A stretch of 64,000 bases of DNA from Rhodobacteraceae bacterium F11138 (GCA_016521575.1 JAEKDP010000003.1:124001-188000); one strand, 5' to 3'. Positions 9,761 to 20,376 are shown, counted from the first letter of the stretch. Numbers and translations: made by a program. Notes: generated by a model not told the origin, from the letters alone.

Positions 9761-11956
9761 GTGAGCGATCCGGAATTCTATGACCAGGATGCTTTGGTTG
9801 CGGTTCTGACCACCCAGCCGCTGGACCGGACGCTGGACTACAAGGCCCCCGAAGGCGGATGCCTGCGGGGCGCGTTTGTCGAGGTGCCGCTGGGCCCGCG
9901 CAAGGTGATCGGCGTGGTCTGGGGGGCGGGTCGGGGCGATTTCGACCGCAGCCGGATCCGATCTGTGATCCGGGTGCTGGATGTTGCGCCGATGCGCCGG
10001 GAAATGGCGCGTTTTCTGACCCGGGCCGCCGAATACACATTGACGCCGATGCCTTCGATGCTGCGGCTGGCGACGCGCGCTCCGGGGTTGGGTGATCCGC
10101 CGTCGATGCGCAAGGTGTACCGGCTGGGGCAGGGCGAGCCGGACCGGATGACCGATGCGCGTCAGCGGGTTCTGGCAACGTTGCGCGAATATGGCGGGCT
10201 GGCCTTTACGCTCAAGGAACTGGCGGATCTGGCCGGGGTGACGCCCTCGGTGGTCAAGGGGTTGGTCCAGAAGGGTGCGGTGGCCGAAGAGGACAGCCCG
10301 CGCGACACGCCGCTGCCGCCTTTGGACCCCGAGCGCCCCGGTAAAGAACTGACCGAGGATCAGGCGAAGGCGGCGGCCATTCTGCGTGATGCGCTGCGCA
10401 GTCGGACCTATGGCACCACATTGCTGCGCGGTGTGACCGGATCGGGCAAAACCGAGGTATATCTGGAAGCGGTCGCGGAATGCCTGCGCATGGGGCGGCA
10501 GGCGCTGGTGCTGCTGCCCGAAATCGCCCTGACCGCCGAGTTCCTGACCCGGGTGGAGGCCCGGTTTGGCGCGCGGCCCGCCGAATGGCATTCGGGCGTC
10601 ACCATGACCGAACGCCGCCGGATCTGGAAGATGGTCGGGCAGGGCAATGCACAGCTGGTGGTCGGCGCGCGGTCGGCCCTGTTTCTGCCGTTTCGGGACC
10701 TTGGTCTGATCATTGTCGATGAAGAGCACGACACCAGCTACAAGCAGGAAGACGGCGTGCTGTACAATGCGCGGGACATGGCTGTGCTGCGTGCGGCGAT
10801 CTGCGGCGCACGCGTGGTTCTGGCCAGCGCCACACCCAGTCTGGAAAGCTGGGCCAACGCGCAGTCGGGAAAATACGACATGGTGGAACTGAACGCCCGG
10901 TTCGGGGCGGCGGTTCTGCCTGCAATGCGTGCAATAGACATGCGCGCCGAAAAGCTGAAGGCGGGGACTTGGATATCGCCGACCCTGGGTGGCGCGGTGC
11001 GGGACCGGCTGGCCCGGAACGAACAGGCGATGCTGTTCATCAACCGGCGTGGCTATGCCCCGGTGACCCTGTGCCGCGCCTGTGGGCAACAGATCGGTTG
11101 TGACCATTGTGACGCCCGCATGGTCGAACACAGGTTTCTGAAACGTCTGATGTGCCATCAATGCGGTGACACCCGCCCCATGCCAGCCGTCTGCCCGTCC
11201 TGCGGGGCCGAGGATCGGCTGGCCCCGGTGGGTCCCGGCGTCGAACGGCTGGCCGAAGAGGCGGCGGCGATGTTCCCGGAGGCGCGGGTCGTGACGCTCA
11301 GTTCGGACCTGTTCGGCAGCGCGCGGGCCCTGAAAACGGAAATCGAACGGATCGCGGCGGGTGAGGCGGATATCATCATCGGCACCCAACTGGTGGCCAA
11401 GGGGCACAACTTCCCGCTGCTGACGCTGGTCGGGGTGATCGACGCCGATCTCGGGTTGCAGGGCTCGGACCTGCGGGCGGCCGAACGCACGTTTCAGTTG
11501 ATGCGGCAGGTGGCCGGGCGGGCGGGGCGTGCGGAACGCCCGGGCGTTGCGTTGTTGCAGACCTTTCAGCCGGAACATCCGGTCATCCGCGCCATTCTGG
11601 CGGGCGATGAAACCGGGTTCTGGCGGGCCGAGGCCGCCGAGCGCGAAGCCGCCGGCGTGCCACCCTACGGGCGAATGGCCGGGATCATCCTGTCGGGCAC
11701 GGATGTGGCGCAGGTGTTCGATCTGGGCAACGCGCTGGCGCGCAATGACGGCGCGCTGCGTCAGATCGGGGCGCAGGTGTTTGGCCCCGCCCCCGCCCCC
11801 ATCGCCCGTGTGCGGGGGCGCCATCGTGTGCGGCTGCTGGTCAAGGCCGCCAAGGGCGTGGCGTTGCAGGATGCGCTGGCGCGCTGGATCGCGCCGATCC
11901 GTCTGAAGGGCGATTTGCGGCTTAGCGTCGATATCGATCCGCAGAGTTTTCTATGA
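9761..11956 (+). CDS. priA: Primosomal protein N' (PriA replication-restart helicase)
   Basis: 3'-to-5' DNA helicase of 731 residues that reloads the replisome at stalled forks. I placed the start at GTG 9761 ([15 protein letters not shown]) because AAGGAG lies ten bases upstream; the open frame continues further back across the divergent aldolase gene. Visible in order: the N-terminal DNA-binding domain, a winged-helix part, Walker [20 protein letters not shown] box [12 protein letters not shown], the inserted zinc-binding region (CRACG, CDHC, CHQCG, CPSCG) and C-terminal helicase motifs with [13 protein letters not shown]. Complete and ordinary. Confidence 0.96.
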   Translation: MSDPEFYDQDALVAVLTTQPLDRTLDYKAPEGGCLRGAFVEVPLGPRKVIGVVWGAGRGDFDRSRIRSVIRVLDVAPMRREMARFLTRAAEYTLTPMPSMLRLATRAPGLGDPPSMRKVYRLGQGEPDRMTDARQRVLATLREYGGLAFTLKELADLAGVTPSVVKGLVQKGAVAEEDSPRDTPLPPLDPERPGKELTEDQAKAAAILRDALRSRTYGTTLLRGVTGSGKTEVYLEAVAECLRMGRQALVLLPEIALTAEFLTRVEARFGARPAEWHSGVTMTERRRIWKMVGQGNAQLVVGARSALFLPFRDLGLIIVDEEHDTSYKQEDGVLYNARDMAVLRAAICGARVVLASATPSLESWANAQSGKYDMVELNARFGAAVLPAMRAIDMRAEKLKAGTWISPTLGGAVRDRLARNEQAMLFINRRGYAPVTLCRACGQQIGCDHCDARMVEHRFLKRLMCHQCGDTRPMPAVCPSCGAEDRLAPVGPGVERLAEEAAAMFPEARVVTLSSDLFGSARALKTEIERIAAGEADIIIGTQLVAKGHNFPLLTLVGVIDADLGLQGSDLRAAERTFQLMRQVAGRAGRAERPGVALLQTFQPEHPVIRAILAGDETGFWRAEAAEREAAGVPPYGRMAGIILSGTDVAQVFDLGNALARNDGALRQIGAQVFGPAPAPIARVRGRHRVRLLVKAAKGVALQDALARWIAPIRLKGDLRLSVDIDPQSFL

Positions 11957-11970
11957 CCGGGCCGGTGGTG

Positions 11971-13326
11971 TCAGATCGCTGAACTGTGTCCGGCCTTGCT
12001 GAGATCATAGGCGTCAAAGGCGCGGGCGATGATCCGGGTCATGGCACGAGACGCCGGCGGAATGACAAGACTGTCGGGTGTCATCGAAAGAATACCGGGA
12101 AAGGCACGATCCGCCGCGTCGAACATCTGTTGCAGCGCCGGACGCGTGATCGCGAACCGGGATGTGATTTCGTCCATATCGATCCGAAAATCGCACATCA
12201 GCGACTCGATCATGCGTGCGCGCATCCGGTCTTCTCCGTGGAACGCGTGGCCGCGGCAAACCGAGAACTGCCCGGCGCGGATCTTGGCCGTATGGGCCGA
12301 CGTCGCCGGGGCATTCTGGGCGAACCCCTGCGGAAACCGCGAGATAGACGACGCGCCGACGCCGATCAGAACCTGGGATGTGTCATCGGTGTAGCCCTGG
12401 AAATTGCGCCGAAGCCGTCCGGTTTTCTGCGCAATGGTCAGACCGTCCTGATGGCTGGCGAAATGGTCGATGCCGATTTCCGCATAGCCGTCCCAAAGGA
12501 ACAGTTTGCGGGCGGTTTCGAACAGCGCCAGCCGCTCTTGCGGGGTCGGCAGCGCGTCCGACGGAATCAGTTGTTGCCGCTTGGCCATCCACGGCACATG
12601 GGCATAGCCATACAGCGCCACGCGATCCGGGACGAGCGACAGCAGTTTCTGCACGCTTTCGGTCATCCGGGCCTGTGTCTGGTGTGGCAGTCCGAACAGG
12701 ATATCGGCGTTCAGGCTGGCGATGCCACGCGCGCGGATCATCTCGACCGCATCGCGGGTTATGTCATAGCCCTGAATGCGGCCGATGGTCTGCTGGATTT
12801 CATCATCAAAGTCCTGCACGCCGATCGAGGCCCGCGTCAGCCCGGCCGCCGCCAGCGCATCCAGCCGCGCCGCGTCGATTTCGTTCGGGTCGATCTCGAC
12901 CGAGAATTCGGCATCCCGACCCAATGGCGCGACGTCGAATATCGCATCGGCCAGTTGCTGCATCATGTCCGGATCAAGCAAGGTAGGCGTTCCGCCGCCC
13001 CAATGCAGGCGCGACAGGGTGATGCCGCTTGGCAAATGCTGTTTCAGCAGCGCAAGTTCGGCCTTGAGCGTCTCAAGATAGGCCCGCACGGGCGCATCGT
13101 TTTGCGTGCCCTGCGTGCGGCAGGCGCAGAACCAGCACAGTCGCCTGCAGAACGGGACGTGCACATACAACGAAACCGTGCCGTTTTCGGGAATCCGGTG
13201 AATCCAGTCGGTATAGACGTCCGGCCCCACGCCGGTGCCGAACTGGGGGGCGGTCGGGTAGCTCGTATAGCGTGGAACCTTGGCGTCAAAGAGTCCCAGC
13301 TTTGCCATTTGAGATTGTGTTGCCAT
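11971..13326 (-). CDS. hemN: Oxygen-independent coproporphyrinogen III oxidase
   Basis: Radical SAM enzyme (about 451 residues) that converts coproporphyrinogen III to protoporphyrinogen IX without oxygen. The Fe-S cluster motif is CRRLCWFCAC (CxxxCxxC, with the extra Cys typical of HemN), preceded by VSLYVHVPF. PRYTSYPTAPQFG near the N terminus and GVGASSISRFPQGF are family signatures. Three candidate starts exist: 13332, 13326 and 13308. I chose 13326 because it gives the N-terminal length usual for relatives, but none has a clear Shine-Dalgarno. An FNR box lies just upstream and is shared with divergent fnrL, consistent with induction at low oxygen. Confidence 0.93.
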   Translation of the reverse strand: MATQSQMAKLGLFDAKVPRYTSYPTAPQFGTGVGPDVYTDWIHRIPENGTVSLYVHVPFCRRLCWFCACRTQGTQNDAPVRAYLETLKAELALLKQHLPSGITLSRLHWGGGTPTLLDPDMMQQLADAIFDVAPLGRDAEFSVEIDPNEIDAARLDALAAAGLTRASIGVQDFDDEIQQTIGRIQGYDITRDAVEMIRARGIASLNADILFGLPHQTQARMTESVQKLLSLVPDRVALYGYAHVPWMAKRQQLIPSDALPTPQERLALFETARKLFLWDGYAEIGIDHFASHQDGLTIAQKTGRLRRNFQGYTDDTSQVLIGVGASSISRFPQGFAQNAPATSAHTAKIRAGQFSVCRGHAFHGEDRMRARMIESLMCDFRIDMDEITSRFAITRPALQQMFDAADRAFPGILSMTPDSLVIPPASRAMTRIIARAFDAYDLSKAGHSSAI

Positions 13327-13361
13327 GTGCATACTGTAGGCGACTGCGATGATGTAAATCT

Positions 13362-13375
13362 TTGACCCAGATCAA
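13362..13375. promoter_or_regulatory. FNR box between hemN and fnrL
   Basis: TTGAC-CCAG-ATCAA matches the FNR/FnrL consensus TTGAT-N4-ATCAA at 9 of 10 arm positions. Its centre is about 42 bases from the hemN ATG at 13326 and only about 20 bases from the fnrL ATG, so it is better placed to activate hemN and, if bound, to repress fnrL. Confidence 0.85.
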
Positions 13376-13387
13376 GTGGGGTTCCCA

Positions 13388-14131
13388 ATGAACGCGCCCA
13401 ATCAGACGATTTCACCGAATTGCAGCGACTGCCCCATACGGCATCGTGCGGTTTGCGCGCGCTGTGAAGCGGACGAATTGCAGACGCTCGAAGCCATCAA
13501 GTACTATCGCAGTTTCGAGGCCGGCCAGACCATCATCTGGTCCGGGGACAAGATGGATTTCGTCGGATCGGTCGTGTCGGGGATCGCGACCCTGACCCAG
13601 ACGATGGAGGATGGACGTACCCAGATGGTCGGCCTGTTGCTGCCGTCCGACTTCGTGGGTCGGCCGGGGCGGTCCGGAACGCCCTATGATGTGGTGGCGA
13701 CCACCGACATCACGATGTGCTGCTTTCGCAAGAAACCGTTCGAACAGATGATGGCCAATACGCCTCATGTCGCGCAACGTCTGCTGGAAATGACCCTGGA
13801 CGAACTGGACGCGGCGCGGGAATGGATGCTGGTGCTGGGGCGCAAGACGGCGCGCGAAAAGATTGCAAGCTTTCTCAGCATCCTGGGGCGGCGCGATGCG
13901 TCCCTGAAACAGGATGGCAATTCCGGGCCGATGGTTTTCGACCTGCCGCTGACCCGCGAGGCGATGGGGGACTATCTGGGCCTGACGCTGGAAACCGTCA
14001 GCCGGCAGATGACCGCCCTGAAAAAGGACGGCGTCATCACATTGGACGGCAAGCGCCGCGTCACCGTGCCGGATATGTCCCGGCTGATGGAAGAAGCGGG
14101 CGATGACGCGGATGGCGGCGTCTTTGCCTGA
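13388..14131 (+). CDS. fnrL: Crp/Fnr family oxygen-sensing regulator FnrL
   Basis: Fe-S oxygen sensor and transcription factor, 247 residues. The N-terminal cysteine cluster is CSDCPIRHRAVCARC (Cys at about 13, 16, 24 and 27), then a cyclic-nucleotide-binding-like beta barrel, a dimerisation helix (WMLVLGRKTAREKIASFL) and a C-terminal helix-turn-helix whose recognition helix reads TLETVSRQMTALKK; the E-SR set is what reads TTGAT half sites. ATG 13388 is chosen over a GTG at 13376. FnrL should control the FNR boxes upstream of hemN, ccoN and ccoG in this window. Confidence 0.95.
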   Translation: MNAPNQTISPNCSDCPIRHRAVCARCEADELQTLEAIKYYRSFEAGQTIIWSGDKMDFVGSVVSGIATLTQTMEDGRTQMVGLLLPSDFVGRPGRSGTPYDVVATTDITMCCFRKKPFEQMMANTPHVAQRLLEMTLDELDAAREWMLVLGRKTAREKIASFLSILGRRDASLKQDGNSGPMVFDLPLTREAMGDYLGLTLETVSRQMTALKKDGVITLDGKRRVTVPDMSRLMEEAGDDADGGVFA

Positions 14132-14283
14132 ACCTGGGCCTGAAGCCGGCTGATGTTCCTGTGATGCAGATGATTCCGCGCATGTGCTGACCGGGTGGTG
14201 GTGGCCACCGCGCGGTGGCGATGGCTTGATTCCCCGGCGTCCGGGTGCGACCATGTCCCGAGCAGGGAACAACGGAGATCGAG

Positions 14284-14538
14284 ATGGATTTCAACAGTGT
14301 AATTGCCATGCTCCTGGTCGGCGCGATCGCGGGCTGGCTGTCGGGCAAGCTGATGCAAGGCCGGGGGTTCGGCCTGATTGGCAATATCATCGTGGGGATC
14401 GTGGGGGCATTCCTGGCCGGTCTTATCTTTCCGGCGCTGGGCTTTGCCGTTGGCGGCGGGATGATCGCATCGATCTTTCATGCCACGATCGGGGCGGTCA
14501 TATTGTTGTTCCTGATCGGATTGATCCGCCGCGCCTGA
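14284..14538 (+). CDS. GlsB/YeaQ/YmgE family stress-response membrane protein
   Basis: Small inner-membrane protein of 84 residues with three hydrophobic segments and the family pattern GAIAGWLSGKLMQGRGFG followed by IGNIIVGIVGAFLAG. The start is ATG 14284 (MDFNSVIAML), with GGAG upstream. The family is associated with general and acid stress and has no known enzymatic activity. It follows fnrL by 150 bases on the same strand and converges on the universal stress protein gene. Confidence 0.88.
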   Translation: MDFNSVIAMLLVGAIAGWLSGKLMQGRGFGLIGNIIVGIVGAFLAGLIFPALGFAVGGGMIASIFHATIGAVILLFLIGLIRRA

Positions 14539-14623
14539 CGCTGGCCCACTTTGCGGCAGGACGCCCACCCGGCAGGGTGGGGCCGATCCGATTGCGGTGC
14601 CGTCAGGTCAATAGACCATGAAA

Positions 14624-15463
14624 TCAATGGGCCATGAAGACAGGGACAGCGGATGTTTCAAGCATGTTGCGCGTGGCTCCGCCCAGGATTGCTTCGCGGA
14701 AACGCGAATGCCCATAGGCCCCCATCACCATCATGTCCGCCTCGATGTCGGTCGCGTGCCGGTTCAGAACATCCGATACGCGGGTCATGGTCTTGCTCAG
14801 CACGTCGATTTCGCAATTGATGCCATGCCGGGCCAGCATTTGTGACAACAGACCGCCCGGGTCCGAGCGTTCGGGACCATGGGTAGGCGGGTCGATCACG
14901 ACGACATGAACCAGATCCGCTGCCCGCAGGAAAGGCAGCGCGCGGCGAATGGCGTTCAGGGCTTCGACGCTTTCGTTCCAGGCCGCGAGAATCGTTCGCG
15001 GCCGCGTCAGCGGGGGGTGATCGTCGGGCAGCACCAGAACCGGGGCATGGCCTTCGAACAATGCGGCCTCGACAACCGGTTCCACTTCGGACCCGCGGTT
15101 CTTGCCGTAGGGACGCGGCATGATGACCAGATCCGAAAACCGGGCGCGGTGCGCAACGTGACGCCCCAGATCGGCGATCTGGGCCACGCCGCTCTCGGCG
15201 GACCAGCGCACCCCGGATTTGCCCAGAAGACCGTTGGCATATGCCAGAATTTCATCCGCTTCCGCGGTGGCCCGGGTCAGGGTTTCCTGCAGAACCATCG
15301 CGCTGGCACCCGCGTAATAGTAACCGGTCTGGGTGCGGTCCACACCCAGGCACAGGGCTTCGGCATGGGCGTCTTGCGACCCGGCCATGGCCACCAGCTG
15401 ATTGAGCGGTGCCTCGGCCAGTTGAACATCGGTCAAAACGGTGAGCAGGGATTTGTAAGCCAT
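14624..15463 (-). CDS. Tandem-domain universal stress protein (UspA family)
   Basis: Protein of 279 residues made of two UspA-like folds. The second domain ends with MGAYGHSRFREAILGGAT, matching the ATP-binding G-x2-G-x9-G-(S/T) motif apart from small deviations; the first domain is degenerate, a common arrangement. It is divergent from ccoN and shares a 200-base intergenic region containing an FNR box about 94 bases from its start codon, so low-oxygen induction is plausible. Usp genes beside cco clusters are frequent in Rhodobacterales. Confidence 0.88.
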   Translation of the reverse strand: MAYKSLLTVLTDVQLAEAPLNQLVAMAGSQDAHAEALCLGVDRTQTGYYYAGASAMVLQETLTRATAEADEILAYANGLLGKSGVRWSAESGVAQIADLGRHVAHRARFSDLVIMPRPYGKNRGSEVEPVVEAALFEGHAPVLVLPDDHPPLTRPRTILAAWNESVEALNAIRRALPFLRAADLVHVVVIDPPTHGPERSDPGGLLSQMLARHGINCEIDVLSKTMTRVSDVLNRHATDIEADMMVMGAYGHSRFREAILGGATRNMLETSAVPVFMAH

Positions 15464-15550
15464 TTATGTCTCGCGATTTTCTGGTTCCGGACTGGTCACA
15501 GGTCCGAATTGATATAGCATGAAATCTGTCACAGTATGACGGCAGGTGTC

Positions 15551-15564
15551 TTGATTCAGATCAA
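15551..15564. promoter_or_regulatory. FNR box upstream of ccoNOQP and usp
   Basis: TTGAT-TCAG-ATCAA is a perfect match to the TTGAT-N4-ATCAA consensus. Its centre is about 110 bases upstream of the ccoN ATG; at the usual -41.5 position the transcript would start near 15599 with a leader of about 70 bases. It could also serve the divergent usp gene. Confidence 0.92.
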
Positions 15565-15666
15565 TGCGGCGCGACTCGGCGTATTGCATCTAGCGGGCAG
15601 TCTTGGACCCCGATGCGGCGAAGCGCGGCGCCGGGTTCGACCTTGGGACGAAAAGAGGGACGTAAA

Positions 15667-17274
15667 ATGTCGAATTATATCAAGCTTGTCGCGCTTGGCC
15701 TGGTCACGATGGTTGCAATGATCGGGATCAACTATGCGCGCGATACGGCTTACATGGTCCATGCCATCATCGTCATGCTGACGGCCGGCGGATTGTTTCT
15801 GTACACGTTGCGCCGCACCGATGAGCCGGCCGCCCCGGCCGCATCGCAGAACGAATATTTCGATTCCGTGGTGCGCGCGGGTGTGATCGCGACCGCCCTG
15901 TGGGGTGTCGTCGGTTTCCTGGTCGGCACGTTCATCGCCTTTCAGCTGGCCTTTCCGCAGCTCAATTTCGACTGGCTGAACGGGTTCGGCAACTTTGGCA
16001 GACTGCGTCCCCTGCACACATCGGCGGTGATTTTTGCCTTTGGCGGCAATGCCTTGATCGCCACGTCCTTTTTCGTGGTCCAACGCACCTGTGCCGCCCG
16101 CCTTTGGGGCGGCAATCTGGCGTGGTTCGTTTTTTGGGGCTATCAGCTGTTCATCGTGCTGGCCGCGACCGGCTATCTGTTCGGTTCGACGCAATCGCGT
16201 GAATATGCCGAGCCGGAATGGCATGTGGACCTGTGGCTGACCATAATCTGGGTGGCCTATCTGGCGATTTTTCTTGGCACCATCGTCAAACGCAAAGAGC
16301 CGCATATCTATGTGGCAAACTGGTTCTATCTGGGCTTCATCGTTACCGTGGCGATGCTGCACATCATCAACAACATGGCGGTGCCGGTCTCGTTCTGGGG
16401 CAGCCGTTCCATTTCCCTTTTTTCCGGGGTGCAGGACGCCATGACGCAATGGTGGTATGGGCATAACGCGGTGGGCTTTTTCCTGACCGCCGGTTTCCTG
16501 GGCATGATGTATTATTTCGTGCCCAAACAGGCCGAACGCCCGGTGTATTCCTACAAGCTGTCGATCATCCACTTCTGGGCGCTGATTTTCCTGTATATCT
16601 GGGCCGGGCCGCATCACCTGCATTACACCGCCCTGCCGGACTGGGCGGCGACGCTGGGCATGGTGATGTCGGTCATCCTGTGGATGCCCAGCTGGGGCGG
16701 CATGATCAACGGTCTGATGACCCTGTCAGGGGCCTGGGACAAGCTGCGCACCGACCCGGTGATCCGCATGATGGTGATTTCGATCGGCTTTTACGGCATG
16801 TCGACCTTTGAAGGCCCGATGATGTCGATCCGCGCCGTCAACAGTCTCAGCCACTATACGGACTGGACCATCGGCCATGTGCATTCGGGCGCATTGGGCT
16901 GGAACGGCATGATCACCTTTGGGGCGCTGTACTATCTGGTGCCGGTGTTGTGGAAACGCGAACGGCTGTATTCCCTGTCGCTGGTCAGCTGGCATTTCTG
17001 GCTCGCCACCATCGGTATCGTGCTGTACGCCGCGTCCATGTGGGTGACCGGCATCATGGAGGGCCTGATGTGGCGCGAGGTGGATGCCAATGGTTTCCTG
17101 GTGAACTCGTTCGCCGATACCGTGGCGGCCAAGTTCCCGATGTATGTGGTGCGCGGTCTGGGCGGGGTCATGTTCCTCTCGGGTGCAATCATCATGTGCT
17201 ATAATCTGTGGATGACTGTAAGGCGTGCGCCGGCCAAGGAAGCCAGCCTGACCCATGCAGTCCCGGCTGAATAA
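15667..17274 (+). CDS. ccoN: cbb3-type cytochrome c oxidase subunit I
   Basis: Catalytic subunit (535 residues) of the high-affinity cbb3 terminal oxidase, an integral membrane haem-copper oxidase holding haem b, haem b3 and CuB. Haem and copper ligands are visible in [36 protein letters not shown] (the His-His CuB pair) and [13 protein letters not shown]. About twelve or more membrane helices fill the sequence. ATG 15667 begins [12 protein letters not shown]; a longer open frame upstream lacks family similarity. It is first in ccoNOQP and downstream of a perfect FNR box. Confidence 0.97.
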   Translation: MSNYIKLVALGLVTMVAMIGINYARDTAYMVHAIIVMLTAGGLFLYTLRRTDEPAAPAASQNEYFDSVVRAGVIATALWGVVGFLVGTFIAFQLAFPQLNFDWLNGFGNFGRLRPLHTSAVIFAFGGNALIATSFFVVQRTCAARLWGGNLAWFVFWGYQLFIVLAATGYLFGSTQSREYAEPEWHVDLWLTIIWVAYLAIFLGTIVKRKEPHIYVANWFYLGFIVTVAMLHIINNMAVPVSFWGSRSISLFSGVQDAMTQWWYGHNAVGFFLTAGFLGMMYYFVPKQAERPVYSYKLSIIHFWALIFLYIWAGPHHLHYTALPDWAATLGMVMSVILWMPSWGGMINGLMTLSGAWDKLRTDPVIRMMVISIGFYGMSTFEGPMMSIRAVNSLSHYTDWTIGHVHSGALGWNGMITFGALYYLVPVLWKRERLYSLSLVSWHFWLATIGIVLYAASMWVTGIMEGLMWREVDANGFLVNSFADTVAAKFPMYVVRGLGGVMFLSGAIIMCYNLWMTVRRAPAKEASLTHAVPAE

Positions 17275-17288
17275 GGAGGGCCGGAACC

Positions 17289-18014
17289 ATGTCGATTCTG
17301 GACAAACACAAGTTCATCGAAACCAATGCGACCCTCCTGCTGGTGCTCAGCTTTCTGGTGGTCACAATCGGCGGGTTGGTGCAGATCGTGCCGTTGTTCT
17401 ATCTTGAGAACACGATCGAAAAGGTCGAAGGCATGCGACCCTATTCACCGCTGGAACTGACCGGGCGCGAGATCTATGTCCGCGAGGGCTGTTATGTCTG
17501 TCACAGCCAGATGATCCGCCCGATGCGGGACGAGGTCGAACGGTACGGACATTACAGCCTGGCAGCGGAATCGATGTACGATCATCCGTTCCAGTGGGGG
17601 TCCAAGCGGACCGGGCCGGATCTGGCCCGGGTCGGCGGGCGGTATTCCGATGACTGGCACCTGGACCACCTGCGCGATCCGCAGGCGGTGGTGCCGGAAT
17701 CGGTGATGCCGAAATACGGCTTTCTCGAACGCAAGCTGATCGAACCGACCTATATCGAGGATCTTCTGGTCGCTCAGCGTCGGGTCGGGGTGCCTTATAC
17801 CGATGATATGATCCACGCCGCCGCGGCCGATTTCCGCGCCCAGGCCGATCCCGACAGCGATTACGACGCGATGCTTGAACGCTATCCCGGTGCGCAGGTG
17901 CGCAATTTCGACGGGCAGCCGGGGATTTCGGAAATGGACGCGATGATTGCCTATCTGCAGATGCTGGGCACGTTGGTCGACTTCTCGACCTTCACCCCGG
18001 ACGCAAGCCGCTAG
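17289..18014 (+). CDS. ccoO: cbb3-type cytochrome c oxidase subunit II
   Basis: Membrane-anchored monohaem cytochrome c subunit (241 residues) that passes electrons towards CcoN. One N-terminal membrane helix (about residues 13-38, [19 protein letters not shown]) is followed by the single c-type haem site CYVCHSQM, with a candidate axial Met in [11 protein letters not shown]. It begins 14 bases after ccoN with AGGAGG in the gap, and lies in the standard N-O-Q-P order. Confidence 0.97.
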   Translation: MSILDKHKFIETNATLLLVLSFLVVTIGGLVQIVPLFYLENTIEKVEGMRPYSPLELTGREIYVREGCYVCHSQMIRPMRDEVERYGHYSLAAESMYDHPFQWGSKRTGPDLARVGGRYSDDWHLDHLRDPQAVVPESVMPKYGFLERKLIEPTYIEDLLVAQRRVGVPYTDDMIHAAAADFRAQADPDSDYDAMLERYPGAQVRNFDGQPGISEMDAMIAYLQMLGTLVDFSTFTPDASR

Positions 18015-18023
18015 GAGGGCAGG

Positions 18024-18233
18024 ATGGAAGAATACACCTTTCTGAGACAGTTCGCGGACAGCTGGATGCTGGTGGTGCTGTTCCTGTTCTTCATCGGGGT
18101 CGTGGTCTGGGTTTTCCGGCCCGGCAGCAGCAAGACCTATGAAGACACGGCCAACATACCGTTCCGCCACGAAGACAAACCCGCCCCGCAGGCGGACGAC
18201 ACCACCGCCACACCCAAGGAGGCGCGGTCATGA
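18024..18233 (+). CDS. ccoQ: cbb3-type cytochrome c oxidase subunit CcoQ
   Basis: Small accessory subunit of 69 residues with a single membrane helix (about 13-33, [19 protein letters not shown]) followed by the motif [16 protein letters not shown] that typifies CcoQ. It stabilises the assembled oxidase. Nine bases separate it from ccoO and its stop overlaps the ccoP start as ATGA. The C-terminal tail is polar and variable. Confidence 0.93.
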   Translation: MEEYTFLRQFADSWMLVVLFLFFIGVVVWVFRPGSSKTYEDTANIPFRHEDKPAPQADDTTATPKEARS

Positions 18234-19102
18234 GCGACAAGAAAAGCAACAAGACCAGCGAACAGGGTCACGGCACCACGGGCCACGAATGGGACGGTAT
18301 CGAAGAATGGGACAACCCGATGCCGCGGTGGTGGCTGTGGACATTCTATGCCACCATCGTCTGGGGCGTGGGTTATACCATTGCCTATCCGGCCTGGCCG
18401 CTGATCAATGGCGCAACTGCCGGTATTCTTGGCTGGTCCACGCGCGGCGAGCTGGCCCAGGAGGTCGCCGCCGTCGATGAGGCCAATGCGGCGATCAACG
18501 CCAAGCTGGTCGCGACGCAAATCGACGCGGTCACTGACGACCCCGAGCTGTATACCTATGCGGTTTCGGCCGGTGGCGCGGTGTTCCTGACCTGGTGTTC
18601 GCAATGTCACGGGTCCGGCGCGGCCGGGGCCAAGGGTTATCCCAACCTGCTGGATGATGACTGGTTGTGGGGCGGCGACGTCGATACGATCTATGCGACC
18701 GTCCGGCACGGCATTCGCAACGAAGAGGATGACGATGCCCGGTATTCGCAAATGCCGGCCTTCGGTGAGGTTCTAGAGCCGGAGGAAATCTCGCAAGTGG
18801 TCAACTATGTGATGACCCTGTCCGGGGCTGCCCCGCAGGATCCGGCACAGGTGGCCCCCGGCGCCGAGGTGTTTGCCGACAATTGCGCGTCGTGCCACGC
18901 CGAGGACGGGACCGGCGACCGCGAACAGGGTGCGCCCAACCTGACCGATGCGATCTGGCTGTTCGGGGGCGATTACGACACGGTTGCCGAAACCGTGACC
19001 TATAGCCGCTTTGGGGTGATGCCCGCCTGGTCCGGGCGGCTGACCGACGCGGAAGTGCGCGCTGTGTCGATATATGTGCATCAGTTGGGCGGCGGCGAAT
19101 AG
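18230..19102 (+). CDS. ccoP: cbb3-type cytochrome c oxidase subunit III (dihaem)
   Basis: Dihaem membrane cytochrome c, 290 residues, the entry point for electrons into the cbb3 oxidase. The N terminus has the conserved [17 protein letters not shown] stretch before one membrane helix. Two haem-binding sites follow, CSQCH near residue 124 and CASCH near 222, each with a downstream methionine ligand (SQMPAFG and FGVMPAW). It is the last gene of the operon and is followed by a candidate terminator. Confidence 0.97.
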   Translation: MSDKKSNKTSEQGHGTTGHEWDGIEEWDNPMPRWWLWTFYATIVWGVGYTIAYPAWPLINGATAGILGWSTRGELAQEVAAVDEANAAINAKLVATQIDAVTDDPELYTYAVSAGGAVFLTWCSQCHGSGAAGAKGYPNLLDDDWLWGGDVDTIYATVRHGIRNEEDDDARYSQMPAFGEVLEPEEISQVVNYVMTLSGAAPQDPAQVAPGAEVFADNCASCHAEDGTGDREQGAPNLTDAIWLFGGDYDTVAETVTYSRFGVMPAWSGRLTDAEVRAVSIYVHQLGGGE

Positions 19103-19114
19103 CCCTGCGCGACC

Positions 19115-19145
19115 ATATCCGGGCTGCCGCCGGCCGCCCGGATAT
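19115..19145 (+). terminator. Candidate terminator after ccoNOQP
   Basis: A perfect 10-bp inverted repeat, ATATCCGGGC and GCCCGGATAT, with an 11-base GC-rich loop, starts 12 bases after the ccoP stop. There is no T tract, so it may act as a 3' stabilising hairpin rather than a strict terminator. Confidence 0.5.
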
Positions 19146-19314
19146 ATGGCGCCGGATTACGATCTGTTCGCGCGTTTGTAGAAAACCCGTGCCTTCTTTA
19201 ACGCTCCGATAACGCGGGTAGGGGCAAGCTGCGGACGAATTGGTCAGATTCCCCTTGCCTTGCCGGGATGCTCGTATATCCGGTTGGGCAAAGACAATCC
19301 AACACAGCAGGCGC

Positions 19315-20358
19315 ATGAGCATTTCCAAACCCAGCGATCCGAAAGAACCCGGGGCCAATTCGGCGCGCGAATGGGTTCAGATTCTGTCAAAGTACCGCGA
19401 ACCGCAGCTGTGGCGCAGCCTGTTTGAACTGGGTGTCAGCTTGGGGCCGTTCATTCTGTTGTGGGCGCTGGCCTGCTGGGCGCTGTCGGTCAGCTATGGG
19501 CTGGCGTTTGCGATTTCGGTGCTGAATGCCGGGTTCCTGGTCCGCCTGTTCGCCATCCAGCACGATTGTGGCCATGGCGCATTCTTCAACAACAGGCAGG
19601 TCAGCGATTGGGTCGGACGGGCCTTGGGCGTTCTGACGCTGACACCCTATGACGTATGGCGCAGGACCCATTCGATGCACCATTCGGCCGCCGGAAACCT
19701 GGCGCGCCGCGGGATCGGGGACGTGCACACGATAACGGTGGATGAATATCGCGCCTTGTCGCCCTTGTGGCGGCTGCATTATCGGATGTATCGCCATCCG
19801 CTGACCCTGTTCGGCTTGGGGCCGGGATATATCTTCATTTTGCAGAACCGGTTGCCGATCGGCTTGATGACCGCTGGCTGGCGCTATTGGACCAGCGCCA
19901 TGGGCACCAATCTGGCGCTTGCCGCCGGTGTGGCCCTGATTCTGTATTTCGGCGGTCTGGCAGCGCTGCTGCTGGTGTTCCTGCCAACCATCCTGATCGC
20001 GGCGTCGATCGGGGTCTGGCTGTTTTTCATCCAGCATCAGTTCGAGGAAACCAGCTGGGACCGGGAAGAAGACTGGCAGTTGCACGATGCCGCGCTGCAT
20101 GGAAGTTCGTACTACGATCTGCCGACCATATTGCGCTGGTTCTCGGCCAATATCGGGGTGCATCACGTCCACCACCTGTACAGCCGTATCCCGTTCTATC
20201 GTCTGCCCGAGGTGTTGCGGGATCATACGGTTCTGACGGGCATGAACCGTATGACACTGGCGGAAAGTTTCGCCTGCAGCCGCCTGCATCTGTGGGATGA
20301 GCGCAGCAAGCGTCTGTTGTCGTTCCGTCAGGCCAACGCCCTCTATGGCGCGCCCTGA
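19315..20358 (+). CDS. Membrane fatty acid desaturase
   Basis: Integral membrane di-iron desaturase of 347 residues that introduces a double bond into acyl chains of membrane lipids. All three histidine boxes are present: HDCGH near residue 83, HSMHH near 119 and HHVHH near 283, with the extra histidines FFIQHQFEE between the second and third. Hydrophobic helices lie around 40-80 and 185-245. The box spacing is that of acyl-lipid delta-12/omega desaturases, but regiospecificity cannot be read from the sequence. ATG 19315 (MSISKPSDPKEP) is the start. It stands between ccoNOQP and ccoGHIS. Confidence 0.9.
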   Translation: MSISKPSDPKEPGANSAREWVQILSKYREPQLWRSLFELGVSLGPFILLWALACWALSVSYGLAFAISVLNAGFLVRLFAIQHDCGHGAFFNNRQVSDWVGRALGVLTLTPYDVWRRTHSMHHSAAGNLARRGIGDVHTITVDEYRALSPLWRLHYRMYRHPLTLFGLGPGYIFILQNRLPIGLMTAGWRYWTSAMGTNLALAAGVALILYFGGLAALLLVFLPTILIAASIGVWLFFIQHQFEETSWDREEDWQLHDAALHGSSYYDLPTILRWFSANIGVHHVHHLYSRIPFYRLPEVLRDHTVLTGMNRMTLAESFACSRLHLWDERSKRLLSFRQANALYGAP

Positions 20359-20376
20359 CGGAGACGGTTTCGCAAA

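Noticed and set aside
9548-11824. 758-codon open frame on the minus strand opposite priA
   Set aside because: Arg/Gln/His/Pro-rich composition typical of antisense frames; priA motifs are complete on the plus strand.
14574-14591. Seven-base GC hairpin CCCACCC / GGGTGGG between convergent glsB-type and usp genes
   Set aside because: Short and without T tract; not distinguishable from chance in this base composition.
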